Position numbers and translations under genes: made by a program
The notes under the pieces: generated by a model
Databases searched by the model: none
The model's input: the letters and a program-made list of their open reading frames with translations, nothing else
What the model was told of the DNA's origin: nothing
From: Paraclostridium sordellii
GTDB lineage: Bacteria; Bacillota; Clostridia; Peptostreptococcales; Peptostreptococcaceae
Reading direction: 5' to 3'
Assembly (NCBI RefSeq): GCF_000953675.1
Contig: NZ_LN679998.1
Coordinates: 282,116-346,115, forward strand
Length of the DNA: 64,000 nucleotides
Part shown: positions 14,778 to 23,932 of the stretch, in pieces
Numbering within the stretch: the stretch's first letter is position 1
Layout of the letters: each line of letters opens with the position of its first letter

Positions 14778-14987
14778 ATGATTAACTACAAACCCAACAC
14801 AAAACTAATAAAACTAATAAAACTACACATGCTAAAAAAGGCTACTCAATAACTAAACTAGCAAATAAAAGCAACCTAGGAAAATCAATAGTATCAAGAT
14901 CAATAAACCAAACAGGAACACAAAGAAGAAACAATATACAAAATAACTAAAGCCGTAGATATAGAAATAAAAGAACAGAGGGGCTAA
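14778..14987 (+). pseudogene. Frameshifted copy of the Cro-like HTH gene
   Basis: From ATG 14778, behind AGGAGG, the frame reads MINYKPNTKLIKLIKLHMLK and then stops. Shifted frames continue with KGYSITKLANKSNLGKSIVS and then TIYKITKAVDIEIKE, aligned in order with the intact 75-aa protein at 4579-4806 (KGYSINKLAKEAGIGKATVS, TIYKMAKALDTEVEE). Two frameshifts break it. It lies downstream of the second ssrA-like scar, so it probably belonged to an earlier, related integrated element. The rest of 14,988-15,170 shows no recoverable coding. Confidence 0.75.
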
Positions 14988-15173
14988 AATGTATAAACAA
15001 TATGTAAAATAAAGGAATAATTATAGAGTTCATATTGAGAATTAAATAAATTTAGGGTAAACGTTAGCAAGCTATTTATTGGAAAATGTTGAAGAATAAG
15101 TTAATATGTGCTAATTTTATATTAGAGATAAAAAATTTAGAGAAAATATAATATAAAGTGCGTTAGAGAATTG

Positions 15174-15236
15174 GAGTCAAGCACAAGCCTTAACATTAGT
15201 TAATAGTACTAATATAGGCTTAGCTTGGCTCTTTTT
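15174..15236 (+). terminator. Leader terminator in front of glpT
   Basis: A long hairpin: GAGTCAAGC / GCTTGGCTC (one T-G pair), then AAGCCT / AGGCTT, then ATTAGT / ACTAAT at the tip, followed by TTTTTT. It ends 22 bases before the glpT start. Known: Bacillus glp genes, including glpT, are controlled by GlpP-mediated antitermination at leader terminators. Inference: conditional termination here. It could instead end an upstream RNA. Confidence 0.6.
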
Positions 15237-15258
15237 TAGCGTAAAAGGAGGATCTTTA

Positions 15259-16587
15259 ATGTTAAAATTTTTAAAGCCAGCACCATTTGTTAAAAGGTTA
15301 CCAGAAGAAGAGATAGCTCCAACTTATAAAAGGTATCGTATTCAGATATTTATAAGTATTTATGTAGGATATCTTTTATACTATTTTGTAAGAAGTAATT
15401 TTGCCTTAGCAAAGGTATATCTTATACAACAAGGGTTTACAAAGGTTGAAATAGGACTTGTTGCATCAGCTTTAGGGTTATCCTATGGTATTAGTAAATT
15501 TGTAATGGGAAATGTATCAGATAGATCTAATCCAAGATATTTCTTAGCAATAGGTCTTATATTGTCTGGGGTAGTAAATTTATTTTTACCAAATGCAACT
15601 AATGTTGCTTTTATGTTTGTTTTAATGTTATTAAATGGATGGTTTCAAGGAATGGGATGGCCTCCATGTGGTAGGATAATGACTCACTGGTTTTCAGATA
15701 GGGAACGTGGTGTAAAAATGTCTATTTGGAACACTGCCCATAATATAGGTGGAGGATTTATAGCTACAATTGCATTAATTGGAGTTTCATTATTTGGAAC
15801 ATGGAAAGGTACTTTCTATTTACCAGCAATAATAGCGATTGTAGGTGGAGTAGTATATACTATATTTGCAAGAGATACTCCACAATCTGTTGGATTACCA
15901 CCAATTGAAGAATTTAAAAATGATTATCCAGAGTATGAGGTTGAGGGTGTAAATGCTGAAGAAGAACTTACTGCTAAGGAAATTTTATTTAAGTATGTAT
16001 TAAATAATAAATTATTATGGTGTATAGCTATTGCAAACGTTTTTGTATATTTGGTTAGATATGGTGTTATAAATTGGGTTCCTACATATCTTCAAGAAGT
16101 TAGAAATTTTAACCCAAAAGATTCTTCTATAGCATTTGCATTATTTGAGTATGCAGCTATACCTGGAACTATTATAGTTGGATGGATTAGTGACCATATA
16201 TTCCATGGTAGACGTGCTCCAATGGGTGTAATATGTATGGTTGGAGTAGCTATAGCAACAATGGTATATTGGAAAAGTACAAGTCCACTTGCTATAAATT
16301 GTGCATTGGCATCAATAGGAGCTTTAATTTATGGACCTGTTATGTTAATAGGAGTAAGTGCACTAGACCTTGTACCTAAAAAGGCAGCCGGAACTGCAGC
16401 AGGATTTACAGGCTTATTTGGGTATATGGGAGGACAGGTTTTAGCTGAGGTTGCAATGGGGATGGTAGTTGATAAGTTTAATTGGGATGGAGGTTTTATA
16501 ATGCTAATAATATCTTCAGTCTTAGCAATAGTATTTTTATCATTTACTTGGAATGCTCATAACACAAAAGAGAAAGCTAATGCTTAA
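15259..16587 (+). CDS. glpT: Glycerol-3-phosphate transporter GlpT
   Basis: Protein of 442 aa, the normal length, with AAAGGAGGA upstream. It follows E. coli GlpT closely: N-terminal FLKPAPFVKRLP, MGNVSDRSNPRYF, the signature GWFQGMGWPPCGR, WNTAHNIGGG, then DTPQSVGLPPIEEFKNDYP and AAGTAAGFTGLFGYMGG. It is a 12-helix organophosphate:phosphate antiporter of the major facilitator family that imports glycerol-3-phosphate in exchange for phosphate. It stands alone with a leader terminator upstream and its own terminator. UhpT is the main alternative, but the N-terminal and central signatures favour GlpT. Confidence 0.93.
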   Translation: MLKFLKPAPFVKRLPEEEIAPTYKRYRIQIFISIYVGYLLYYFVRSNFALAKVYLIQQGFTKVEIGLVASALGLSYGISKFVMGNVSDRSNPRYFLAIGLILSGVVNLFLPNATNVAFMFVLMLLNGWFQGMGWPPCGRIMTHWFSDRERGVKMSIWNTAHNIGGGFIATIALIGVSLFGTWKGTFYLPAIIAIVGGVVYTIFARDTPQSVGLPPIEEFKNDYPEYEVEGVNAEEELTAKEILFKYVLNNKLLWCIAIANVFVYLVRYGVINWVPTYLQEVRNFNPKDSSIAFALFEYAAIPGTIIVGWISDHIFHGRRAPMGVICMVGVAIATMVYWKSTSPLAINCALASIGALIYGPVMLIGVSALDLVPKKAAGTAAGFTGLFGYMGGQVLAEVAMGMVVDKFNWDGGFIMLIISSVLAIVFLSFTWNAHNTKEKANA

Positions 16588-16662
16588 TTATATAAGAAAT
16601 AAAAATAAATAAGGAAACTATGGGTATGATGTTAATGAATCATATCTACAATTAAAAATAAC

Positions 16663-16698
16663 AAAAACACATTGATGTAATGGTCAATGTGTTTTTTT
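16663..16698 (+). terminator. Terminator after glpT
   Basis: AAACACATTGA / TCAATGTGTTT stem, eight-base loop, seven T. Confidence 0.8.
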
Positions 16699-16840
16699 AT
16701 TTATAGATTAAAAAAACAATAAAAGTATAGTTTACTTCTATGGTATTTTGTCCGTATGGTATTAACATATGACCAGATAGTTAAGAATGATTGTTTTATT
16801 CTTAGAACTTAATTATTATGAAGTAAATAGGAGATGAATA

Positions 16841-17281
16841 ATGAATGTTATAATTGAGAAACAAGAAGATTTAATTGAAGATAAAGTTGTTATATATTGT
16901 AGAGAAGAAAATCAAGAAATAAAAAGGATAAAAGGATTTATAAAAAATATAAACATGAAACTATGTGCATCTTTAGATTGTAAGAAAATAATGATTACAC
17001 CTGAAGAAATTTATTACATAGAAAGTGTTGATAAAAGAACTTTTGTATATCTAAGAGATAAAGTTTTAGAATGTTCATTAAGGTTATATGAGATAGAAGA
17101 GAGATTTAAGGAATTTTCTTTTTTTAGGGCAAGTAAAAGCACTATAGTCAATGTAATGTACATAAAAGATATAAATATATTGTTAAATAGAAATCTACTT
17201 GTAACGCTTGAAAATAAAGAAAAACTTATAATATCAAGGCGAAATGTAAAAGATTTTAGAAAATTAATTGGTTGGGAGTGA
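16841..17281 (+). CDS. LytTR-family DNA-binding regulator
   Basis: Protein of 146 aa after AGGAGATG. The C-terminal 100 residues form a LytTR domain (EIYYIESVDKRTFVYLRDKV, SLRLYEIEERF, FFRASKSTIVNVMYIKDINI). There is no receiver domain, so it is a stand-alone regulator. The next gene begins five bases after its stop and encodes a four-helix membrane protein. This LytTR plus small membrane partner (DUF3021-like) pair is widespread in Firmicutes, and the membrane protein probably controls the regulator. Targets are unknown. Confidence 0.85.
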   Translation: MNVIIEKQEDLIEDKVVIYCREENQEIKRIKGFIKNINMKLCASLDCKKIMITPEEIYYIESVDKRTFVYLRDKVLECSLRLYEIEERFKEFSFFRASKSTIVNVMYIKDINILLNRNLLVTLENKEKLIISRRNVKDFRKLIGWE

Positions 17282-17286
17282 TATGA

Positions 17287-17736
17287 TTGAGTAATAATTA
17301 TGATAGTAAATTAAAAGAATTGATGAATGTAGTAGTATTTGCATTTTCAGTTATAGGAGCAATTGTAGTACTTGCATACATTTATAAGTATATTCATGGA
17401 TTTGATGTTATTCCAATGGGATTTTTTAAGCAAATAATTGTATATGTAGCATTTTTCGCTTTAGCAGTAATCATATGCTTTACTGATATAATTCCTATAA
17501 ATATATCTCAAGGAACAAAGCTAATAGCAACTATTATTGCTTTTTATATTTTAACTATGAATTCATTAAGCCATTGTCCTGCAAATCCAATGGGAAGTAT
17601 TGAAAGGTTTGTAGCTTGTACTGTGTGGTATTTTTTTATGGTAGGCTGTGTAATAGTAGCGTGGAATATATATGAGACTATAACTTCAAATAAGTATAAT
17701 AAATACCTTAAAGAATATCAAAATTTGAAGAAATAA
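17287..17736 (+). CDS. DUF3021-like four-helix membrane protein
   Basis: Protein of 149 aa from TTG 17287, placed after TTGGGAGTGA, which also contains the stop of the previous gene. Four hydrophobic segments (about 12-32, 45-65, 75-95, 108-128) and a charged cytoplasmic tail are seen. Pairing with the LytTR gene is the main evidence for a membrane co-regulator of the DUF3021 type. CPANPMGSIERF between helices 3 and 4 is a conserved-looking loop. No enzymatic motif is seen. Confidence 0.65.
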   Translation: MSNNYDSKLKELMNVVVFAFSVIGAIVVLAYIYKYIHGFDVIPMGFFKQIIVYVAFFALAVIICFTDIIPINISQGTKLIATIIAFYILTMNSLSHCPANPMGSIERFVACTVWYFFMVGCVIVAWNIYETITSNKYNKYLKEYQNLKK

Positions 17737-17761
17737 AAATCTGTGTATTAATTAAAGAACT

Positions 17762-17802
17762 GACTTTCTATAGTGAAATTAAACTATAGGAGGTCTTTTT
17801 TT
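17762..17802 (+). terminator. Terminator after LytTR operon
   Basis: GACTTTCTATAG / CTATAGGAGGTC with G-T pairs, then seven T. Confidence 0.75.
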
Positions 17803-18387
17803 ATATTTAAAATAAAAATAAAATTATTTACTTAAGAAATATATTATATAACCTTAAGGATTCATCATATATTTTTTAGGAATAGTAACAAAATAAACGA
17901 TAGTTATATAAGTTATTTTGCTTATAAGATTAAAGTTTCTAGGCTTATATTTAATTAGAAATTTATACTGTAGGTTATATTATCAAGGAGCTTGAATGGA
18001 ATATGTATGAAAATTTTATAATTTATGAATATTTTTATATATATTAATAAAAATGCACATAACCTCTACATTATTTATAATAACGTCCGATTATATTAAT
18101 ATATATTATAAATTTAACTGTGAAATTATAAAAATCAAGGTGATTTAGAAATGCAAATCTAGAGGAACTTTTTTAGTTAGCTAGTTACACAAATTTATTT
18201 TATAAAAGAGTATTAATATATTTATGTTAATGCTCTTTTGTTTTATAAAATAAAAAGGTAAAATTTAGCAATTTTCATAAGAAGAGTACTCTAGTGCATA
18301 AATAATTAAGACCTTAATAGTTAAATTTGTTAGTAACACCAATAAAATCAATAAGGAAAGTAAAATAATAAAGGGAGATAAATAAAA
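17803..18387 (+). other. Long leader/intergenic region before chemoreceptor
   Basis: No credible gene in 585 bases. A U-tailed hairpin AAAAGAGTATTAATA / TGTTAATGCTCTTTT is at 18,204-18,243, about 145 bases before the chemoreceptor start; it could end an independent RNA or act as an attenuator. The c-di-GMP riboswitch core motifs were looked for and not found. Confidence 0.35.
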
Positions 18388-20436
18388 ATGAAATTTAAGT
18401 TAGGGCACAAACGTAATGACAAAAGTAAAAGTATAAAAACTAAGCTTACATTAATTATTTCTTGTTTTGTAGTTATTTGCTGTTTATTATTAGGAGCAAC
18501 TACAAGCTTTCTAAATTACAAGACTTCTAATAATATTTTATCAAAGGCAATTGTAGAAACAACTAAGCAAGCTTCTGAAACTGTTTCTCAAAAAATTATA
18601 AATCTTGAAAATGCAGCAATTCAAACAGGGATTATTAAAGAGATTTCAGATCCAAAGGTAAGTAAAGAAGAAAAGCAAAATATTATAGCTAGACAGGAAA
18701 AGCTATATGGATTAGCATTAGGTCACATTTTAGATCTAAAAGGGATAGATGCTTTTAGTGGTAAAGATTATTCTGATAGAGAATATTTTAAAATTGCTAT
18801 GTCAGGAAAATCATATATGAGCAGTCCTATTATTAGTAAAACAACAGGAAAACCTACAATGCTAGTTGCAGCACCTATTTGGGAAAATGGAGTACAAGGT
18901 AGTAAAATAGTAGGGGTTGTAACTTTTAATGTAAATAAAGATTTCCTAAAAGACATTGTTTCTAATATACAAATAGGCGAAAATAGTTATCCTTATCTTC
19001 TAGATAAAGAAGGAACAACAATTGCGGCTAAGGATGATAGCCTTATTGGTGGACAAAATACTATAAAAAAAGCAGAAACAGATAAGAGTTTAATACCTTT
19101 TGCAGAGGCAGATAAAAAGGTTATTTCAGGAGAAACAGGATACTTTAACTTAAACTATGATGGTAAAGGTAAGGTCCTAGGATATGCGCCAATAAAACAT
19201 AGTGATGGTTGGGGGATAGGTATAACGACAAATAAAGATGATTTCCTTGGAGATATGTATACTTCAATTATAATTACAGTAATATTAGCTATAGTATTTA
19301 CAATTGTAGCATTTATTGGAGCAATGAAGCTTTCAAATAAAATAGGTAACCCATTAAAAGAATGCAGTGAAAGACTAAAAATGTTAGCTGAAGGTGATTT
19401 GAATTCAGAAACTGCAATTGTAGATGAAGATAATGAGATAGGGCTAGTAGCAGACGCTACAACAAAAATAGTTGATGATTTTAGAAAAATGATAAATGCT
19501 CTAACATATATATTAACTGAAATTAGTAGTGGTAATTTAGATGTTAATGCAGATAATGATGAATTAAATGATTTATTTGTTAATGATTTTGAACCTATGT
19601 TAGTAGCTGTAAATAAAATTTTAGATAGTTTAAATAGTACTTTAATACAAATAAATGTAGCAGGTGAACAAGTTGCAATTGGTTCAAATCAATTGTCAGA
19701 AGGTGCACAAGTACTTTCACAAGGAGCTACAGAACAAGCAAGTTCAACTCAAGAACTTTCAGCAACTATAAATGAAGTTGCATTACATGTAAAGCAAAAT
19801 GCAGAAAATGCAGTAAGAGCAAGAGAAATATCTATGAAATCAAGTGTTGCTATAGATAGAGGAAAAGAGCAAATGCAAGAAATGATTGCTGCAATGGATG
19901 AAATTAGCAATACATCAAACAGAATCGGAGATATAATAAAAAATATTGATAGTATAGCATTCCAGACGAATATTTTAGCACTTAATGCAGCAGTAGAAGC
20001 AGCGCGTGCTGGTGAGGCTGGTAAAGGATTTGCAGTTGTTGCAGATGAAGTTAGAAATCTTGCTTCAAAATCTGCACAAAGTGCAAAAGATACATCTGAT
20101 TTAATTGAAAAGGTACTTATAGCAATAGAAAATGGTACAATAATTGTTTCAGAAACTGCAAAATCTCTTGAGGAAGTTGTTTATAGATCACAAGAGTCAT
20201 CAAAAATTATACAAGAAATAGCAGATGCAAGTAATGAACAAGCTCAGAATATTGATAATGTAAATATTGGTGTAGAACAAATATCTACAGTTGTACAGGC
20301 TAATTCAGCAACCGCTGAAGAAAGTGCTGCTTCAAGTGAAGAGTTATCAAGTCAAGCTCAAATGTTAAAAGAACTTATTGATCAATTCAACTTAAAAAAT
20401 GATCAAGAAAATTCATTTAATAGCCAAGGATTTTAA
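18388..20436 (+). CDS. Methyl-accepting chemotaxis protein
   Basis: Protein of 682 aa. A transmembrane helix (about 20-43), an extracellular sensing domain of dCache type (residues 50-285, with DLKGIDAFSGKDYSDREYF and GYAPIKHSDGWGIGI), a second helix (about 291-313), a HAMP domain, and a long cytoplasmic signalling hairpin. The hairpin tip shows IIKNIDSIAFQTNILALNAA and ARAGEAGKGFAVVADEVRNL. It clusters at the membrane and controls CheA. The dCache small-molecule pocket suggests an amino-acid or similar ligand, not determinable here. No CheR-binding pentapeptide ends the protein. It is monocistronic. Confidence 0.92.
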   Translation: MKFKLGHKRNDKSKSIKTKLTLIISCFVVICCLLLGATTSFLNYKTSNNILSKAIVETTKQASETVSQKIINLENAAIQTGIIKEISDPKVSKEEKQNIIARQEKLYGLALGHILDLKGIDAFSGKDYSDREYFKIAMSGKSYMSSPIISKTTGKPTMLVAAPIWENGVQGSKIVGVVTFNVNKDFLKDIVSNIQIGENSYPYLLDKEGTTIAAKDDSLIGGQNTIKKAETDKSLIPFAEADKKVISGETGYFNLNYDGKGKVLGYAPIKHSDGWGIGITTNKDDFLGDMYTSIIITVILAIVFTIVAFIGAMKLSNKIGNPLKECSERLKMLAEGDLNSETAIVDEDNEIGLVADATTKIVDDFRKMINALTYILTEISSGNLDVNADNDELNDLFVNDFEPMLVAVNKILDSLNSTLIQINVAGEQVAIGSNQLSEGAQVLSQGATEQASSTQELSATINEVALHVKQNAENAVRAREISMKSSVAIDRGKEQMQEMIAAMDEISNTSNRIGDIIKNIDSIAFQTNILALNAAVEAARAGEAGKGFAVVADEVRNLASKSAQSAKDTSDLIEKVLIAIENGTIIVSETAKSLEEVVYRSQESSKIIQEIADASNEQAQNIDNVNIGVEQISTVVQANSATAEESAASSEELSSQAQMLKELIDQFNLKNDQENSFNSQGF

Positions 20437-20501
20437 ATATAATTTTATAGAATAATAATGAATATGATTTTTATAAATCATACCTAAAATTAAAATTTAT
20501 T

Positions 20502-20535
20502 AAAGGTTATTGGTATAGGTACCAATAACCTTTTT
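20502..20535 (+). terminator. Terminator after chemoreceptor
   Basis: AAAGGTTATTGGTA / TACCAATAACCTTT perfect stem with a T tail. Confidence 0.8.
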
Positions 20536-20640
20536 AAATTAAGGGGTTTAGTTTATTAAAGTATAAATTTAAAAAAATATGACTAATATTGTATTTTGAT
20601 TGTTCTATTTTAATATTTGATAAGTGTAAAAATAAAATAA

Positions 20641-20677
20641 GCTATCACATAAAGAATTAAATTTATTATGTGATAGC
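20641..20677 (-). terminator. Terminator of the hydrolase gene
   Basis: GCTATCACATAA / TTATGTGATAGC perfect 12-bp stem. On the minus strand it is followed by TTATTTTATTTTT, about 25 bases past the hydrolase stop. Confidence 0.7.
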
Positions 20678-20702
20678 TATTATTGTTTTATTAAACAAAA
20701 GA

Positions 20703-22808
20703 TTAGTTTGTCTTATGTTTAATTATTTTCTTTGTTAATATAAATAAAATAGTAAATGATACAGCAAAGGCTAAAACATAAATAATTATTGAATTTAAAT
20801 TTAGCCCTTTAGCTTGTGAATTACTATTTATAGAAGATAAATACATACTTTGTAGTATAAAACTACCTTGCCCAGTTGATTTAGATGGTGATATCTCAAC
20901 TGTAGAAATCTTTGAAAGATCTACTTTATTATTAAACTCACTAAGAGGGATCATAAGCGTTGAAAGTGGTGTAATATTTGAATACATTGTTTTAGCATAC
21001 TCATCTCTTAGTGCTATACTTGTCATTTTACCCGGTTGATATTGTAATGAATAGGTATCTTTAGGTGTAGAAATAGTATGGAATTTACCGTTTTTATCAG
21101 TAAGAGTTATATCTAGCATTTGATTTTTACCTTTGTTAATAGGCTTTGTTGAATCTTGCATGATTTCAAAAGAAATCGTATCAAACTTAGTAAAATCATT
21201 AGACTCTGGAAGTTTAAAATTAACTTTATCACTTGTATTTTTAAATTCAAGTGATATCAGAGGATAATTATCTGAAATCCCTGGCAATCTTACGTTCCCA
21301 GCAGTATTTTTTTTATCATCTGTGCTTGCTATAATTTTCTTAAAGCTTCCAGAAATCATTTTAGAGTTAGAATCCGAACTTGAATCAAATAATACTTTAC
21401 TTTTTCCTTTAACAAAACTCATTAATACCTTTTGATTATATAAAGTTCCATCTTCACTAGGCATTATTCCTGATAGGCTTCCTTTTTCAATACAGGATTT
21501 AGCAAAGTTTACAATATATTTGCTTGAAAAATTTTGCTGTTCTTTAATTGACATAGGTTCTTTTAGTGTATTACCTTTAGCGTCAACGAATGAATTATCC
21601 TCACCAAAAATTGTAGAGTTAAAGTTATTATGATTAGCAGAGTATAAATATAGTAGTTGAAGGTCACTGCTTCTTTTTTGCAAACGGATTTTATCAAATA
21701 TATTACGACCGTCTAATGTAATAACATCTCCATCAAGTTGTGGTAATATAATTCCTGTAGGAATATCATCATAGTTATTAAAATCTTGCCAGTAGTTTGC
21801 TGGTGCAATTGAAATATTTCCTTTAATATTAAGACCTATTTCTTTTAATATTTTATTAGCTAAAAATAAGTTTTGACCACCTCTTGAATGTCCAACAAGA
21901 ATAACATTGTTAAAATCAATTTTATCCTTCATATCAAAGCCATAAGGACTTTTATCACCATTATTAACACTATTTAAAAGTGGCTTAACATGTTGTTTTA
22001 ATATTTTACTAAATAAATCTTTTTGTGTATTATTTAGTGAACTCTTATCAGAATCTGAAGAGTCTAAATAGTATATTGGTGTTAAATTTAAACCAAGTGA
22101 TACAAATTTTTCTTTTGCTAGTGATTTCATATTACTTGAAAAACCAACATCAAAATATGTTGATAGTCCATCTCCTTGGTATGAACCATGTAAAAAGATT
22201 ACTAAAGGTAATTTTTTTCCTTCAGGAACAGTAATAGAGCCATTATTATTGTATGATATGTACTTTGAAGGATTTCCTTCCTCTAATATGTTATATACAT
22301 TATCCGGTAATACATACTTATCCTTACCTAAGTTATAAACAGATACATCATTATACTTAGGGGCAGACGAATTAACGATAAATTTATCCATAAGTCCAGA
22401 TTCTATGGCAGTAGAGGTATTCATTTTTTCAAAAATACTATAAGGTGCATATATTTTATTATCTTTTTCATAGTACTTATCTTTTAGCAATTTGCCATTT
22501 ACATTAATTTGAAAAGTATTCTTATTAAAAGTTATAATATCCTTTTTATTATTAGCTGAAATTATATACTGGAATGTATTTTCTTTTTTATCATCTGATT
22601 TAATTCCGGATAATTTTGTCATAATTTCAACTAAAGAAAAGTATGGTCTATCAGATCCAGAGGGATCTTTTTGGAGCATATCCTCACTAATTATTTCAAA
22701 TTCATCTCCTCCAATCAATAAAGATGCGTATGAATTGGATGATGAAAATATAATTATCATTGAAATACTTAATAAACAAATAAATAGTTGCTTAATTTTT
22801 TTAAACAT
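20703..22808 (-). CDS. Membrane-anchored extracellular alpha/beta hydrolase
   Basis: Protein of 701 aa with AAGGAGAA upstream. It has a signal peptide (1-28, ending SYA), then about 120 residues resembling a copper-amine-oxidase-N-like module (TFQINVNGKLLKDKYYEKDN, KIYAPYSIFEKM). A serine hydrolase domain follows, with HGSYQGDG for the oxyanion hole and GHSRGG for the nucleophile elbow (Ser near residue 309). A beta-rich region follows, possibly carbohydrate-binding (about 470-660), then one C-terminal helix and a basic tail. Orientation puts the enzyme outside the cell. Substrate is unknown; an esterase or peptidase acting on surface polymers or host material is plausible. Confidence 0.7.
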   Translation of the reverse strand: MFKKIKQLFICLLSISMIIIFSSSNSYASLLIGGDEFEIISEDMLQKDPSGSDRPYFSLVEIMTKLSGIKSDDKKENTFQYIISANNKKDIITFNKNTFQINVNGKLLKDKYYEKDNKIYAPYSIFEKMNTSTAIESGLMDKFIVNSSAPKYNDVSVYNLGKDKYVLPDNVYNILEEGNPSKYISYNNNGSITVPEGKKLPLVIFLHGSYQGDGLSTYFDVGFSSNMKSLAKEKFVSLGLNLTPIYYLDSSDSDKSSLNNTQKDLFSKILKQHVKPLLNSVNNGDKSPYGFDMKDKIDFNNVILVGHSRGGQNLFLANKILKEIGLNIKGNISIAPANYWQDFNNYDDIPTGIILPQLDGDVITLDGRNIFDKIRLQKRSSDLQLLYLYSANHNNFNSTIFGEDNSFVDAKGNTLKEPMSIKEQQNFSSKYIVNFAKSCIEKGSLSGIMPSEDGTLYNQKVLMSFVKGKSKVLFDSSSDSNSKMISGSFKKIIASTDDKKNTAGNVRLPGISDNYPLISLEFKNTSDKVNFKLPESNDFTKFDTISFEIMQDSTKPINKGKNQMLDITLTDKNGKFHTISTPKDTYSLQYQPGKMTSIALRDEYAKTMYSNITPLSTLMIPLSEFNNKVDLSKISTVEISPSKSTGQGSFILQSMYLSSINSNSQAKGLNLNSIIIYVLAFAVSFTILFILTKKIIKHKTN

Positions 22809-23932
22809 TGTTTTGATTCTCCTTGTGATGTATTAATTTAATTTACAGAATAGATCTATAAAAAACCTAGGGTATATATAATAGACGATGAAATAATACA
22901 AAAAGTTTTAATAATTATTTTTATTAAAAAATAGAATTGGAAAATATATTAAATCATGAAAGATAAGGAATAGAATTGGATATTAAAAAATTTATAAAAT
23001 TATATTAGAAAAAACTAAATAAGATTTGACTTAAAACCTGTAGTTGGAGTTGCTTTTGGAGCTACACTAAGGCTATGAAAATAAATGTTTATAGATTATA
23101 TAATCATATGAATAGTTATTTTGGCTTCTGTGTAAATGGAAATATAAGTATATTAGGGTAAAAATATTATAAAACGAAATATTAAGTTAATTATAAAATT
23201 TAGTTGAGATTTTAAGAATAGAGTAGTGTTTTTTAGTATAGATAACTTTTTAGTGAATTTGAATTTTATTCTAAATTCTAAACAAATTTTGATACCTAAA
23301 ATATATAGATGGTTTTTGTTTTTGCGACAACATACATATAAAATCATTAAAATACTTTGTTTAGAAAATATTTTAGAAAGATAGTAAAAGTACATAAAAA
23401 TATGCTAAGTGTAGTTTTGGTGCACTACATTAGAATATGGAAAAAACAACAGGATTAAGAATTATATCTACTATATACTAGATTGAATAAGCCATAAGAG
23501 TATTTCGATATAAAGTATATTATTATAATTAAATTTATTTATTGAGTACTTGATGTACTTAACAAAAATTAAAACATCAGAAAAGGAATCCGTATATATT
23601 AAATATGATAAAATAGGTAAAACTTAGCTAGGAAATTATAAATTTATTTTACCTGTTGAAAAGTAAAAAGATTGAAATAATTAATTTAAATTAGTTAAAA
23701 GCTTAGAGTTTAAAGATAAAATGGTTTTTATTATATATACCGCTCTATTAAAAGTGGGTTCATTCTTTATATACAAGAGTGCCCATATTTTTTATGTATC
23801 TCGATAGAATTTAATAAATAAAAACTATTTTAATTAATATAAAATATATATTTTAAGAAAAATGTAAGATATCTAAATGTTAAATATAAAACCTAATTGT
23901 TATAAATTATTAGACGATGGAGAATTAGCTAG
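22809..23932. other. 1.1-kb gene-poor stretch
   Basis: No reading frame here has both a ribosome site and protein-like composition. A short broken piece near 23,540-23,665 (YLTKIKTSEKESVYIKYDKI, stop, LGNYKFILPVEK) looks like a relic gene. The bases just upstream of 23,933 probably hold the promoter of the glycosyltransferase-like operon, but no clear -35/-10 pair stands out. Confidence 0.35.

Noticed and set aside
18000-18387. c-di-GMP riboswitch before the chemoreceptor
   Set aside because: The GEMM core motifs (GGCAAACC-type and GCAAAG-type) are not present; only a terminator-like hairpin is seen.
22025-22234. 69-aa frame opposite the hydrolase gene
   Set aside because: Fully inside a long, well-supported secreted-hydrolase gene on the other strand; no start signal.
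23153-23395. 80-aa leftward frame in the gene-poor stretch
   Set aside because: Low-complexity F/I/L/K product, no ribosome site, no terminator or neighbour support.
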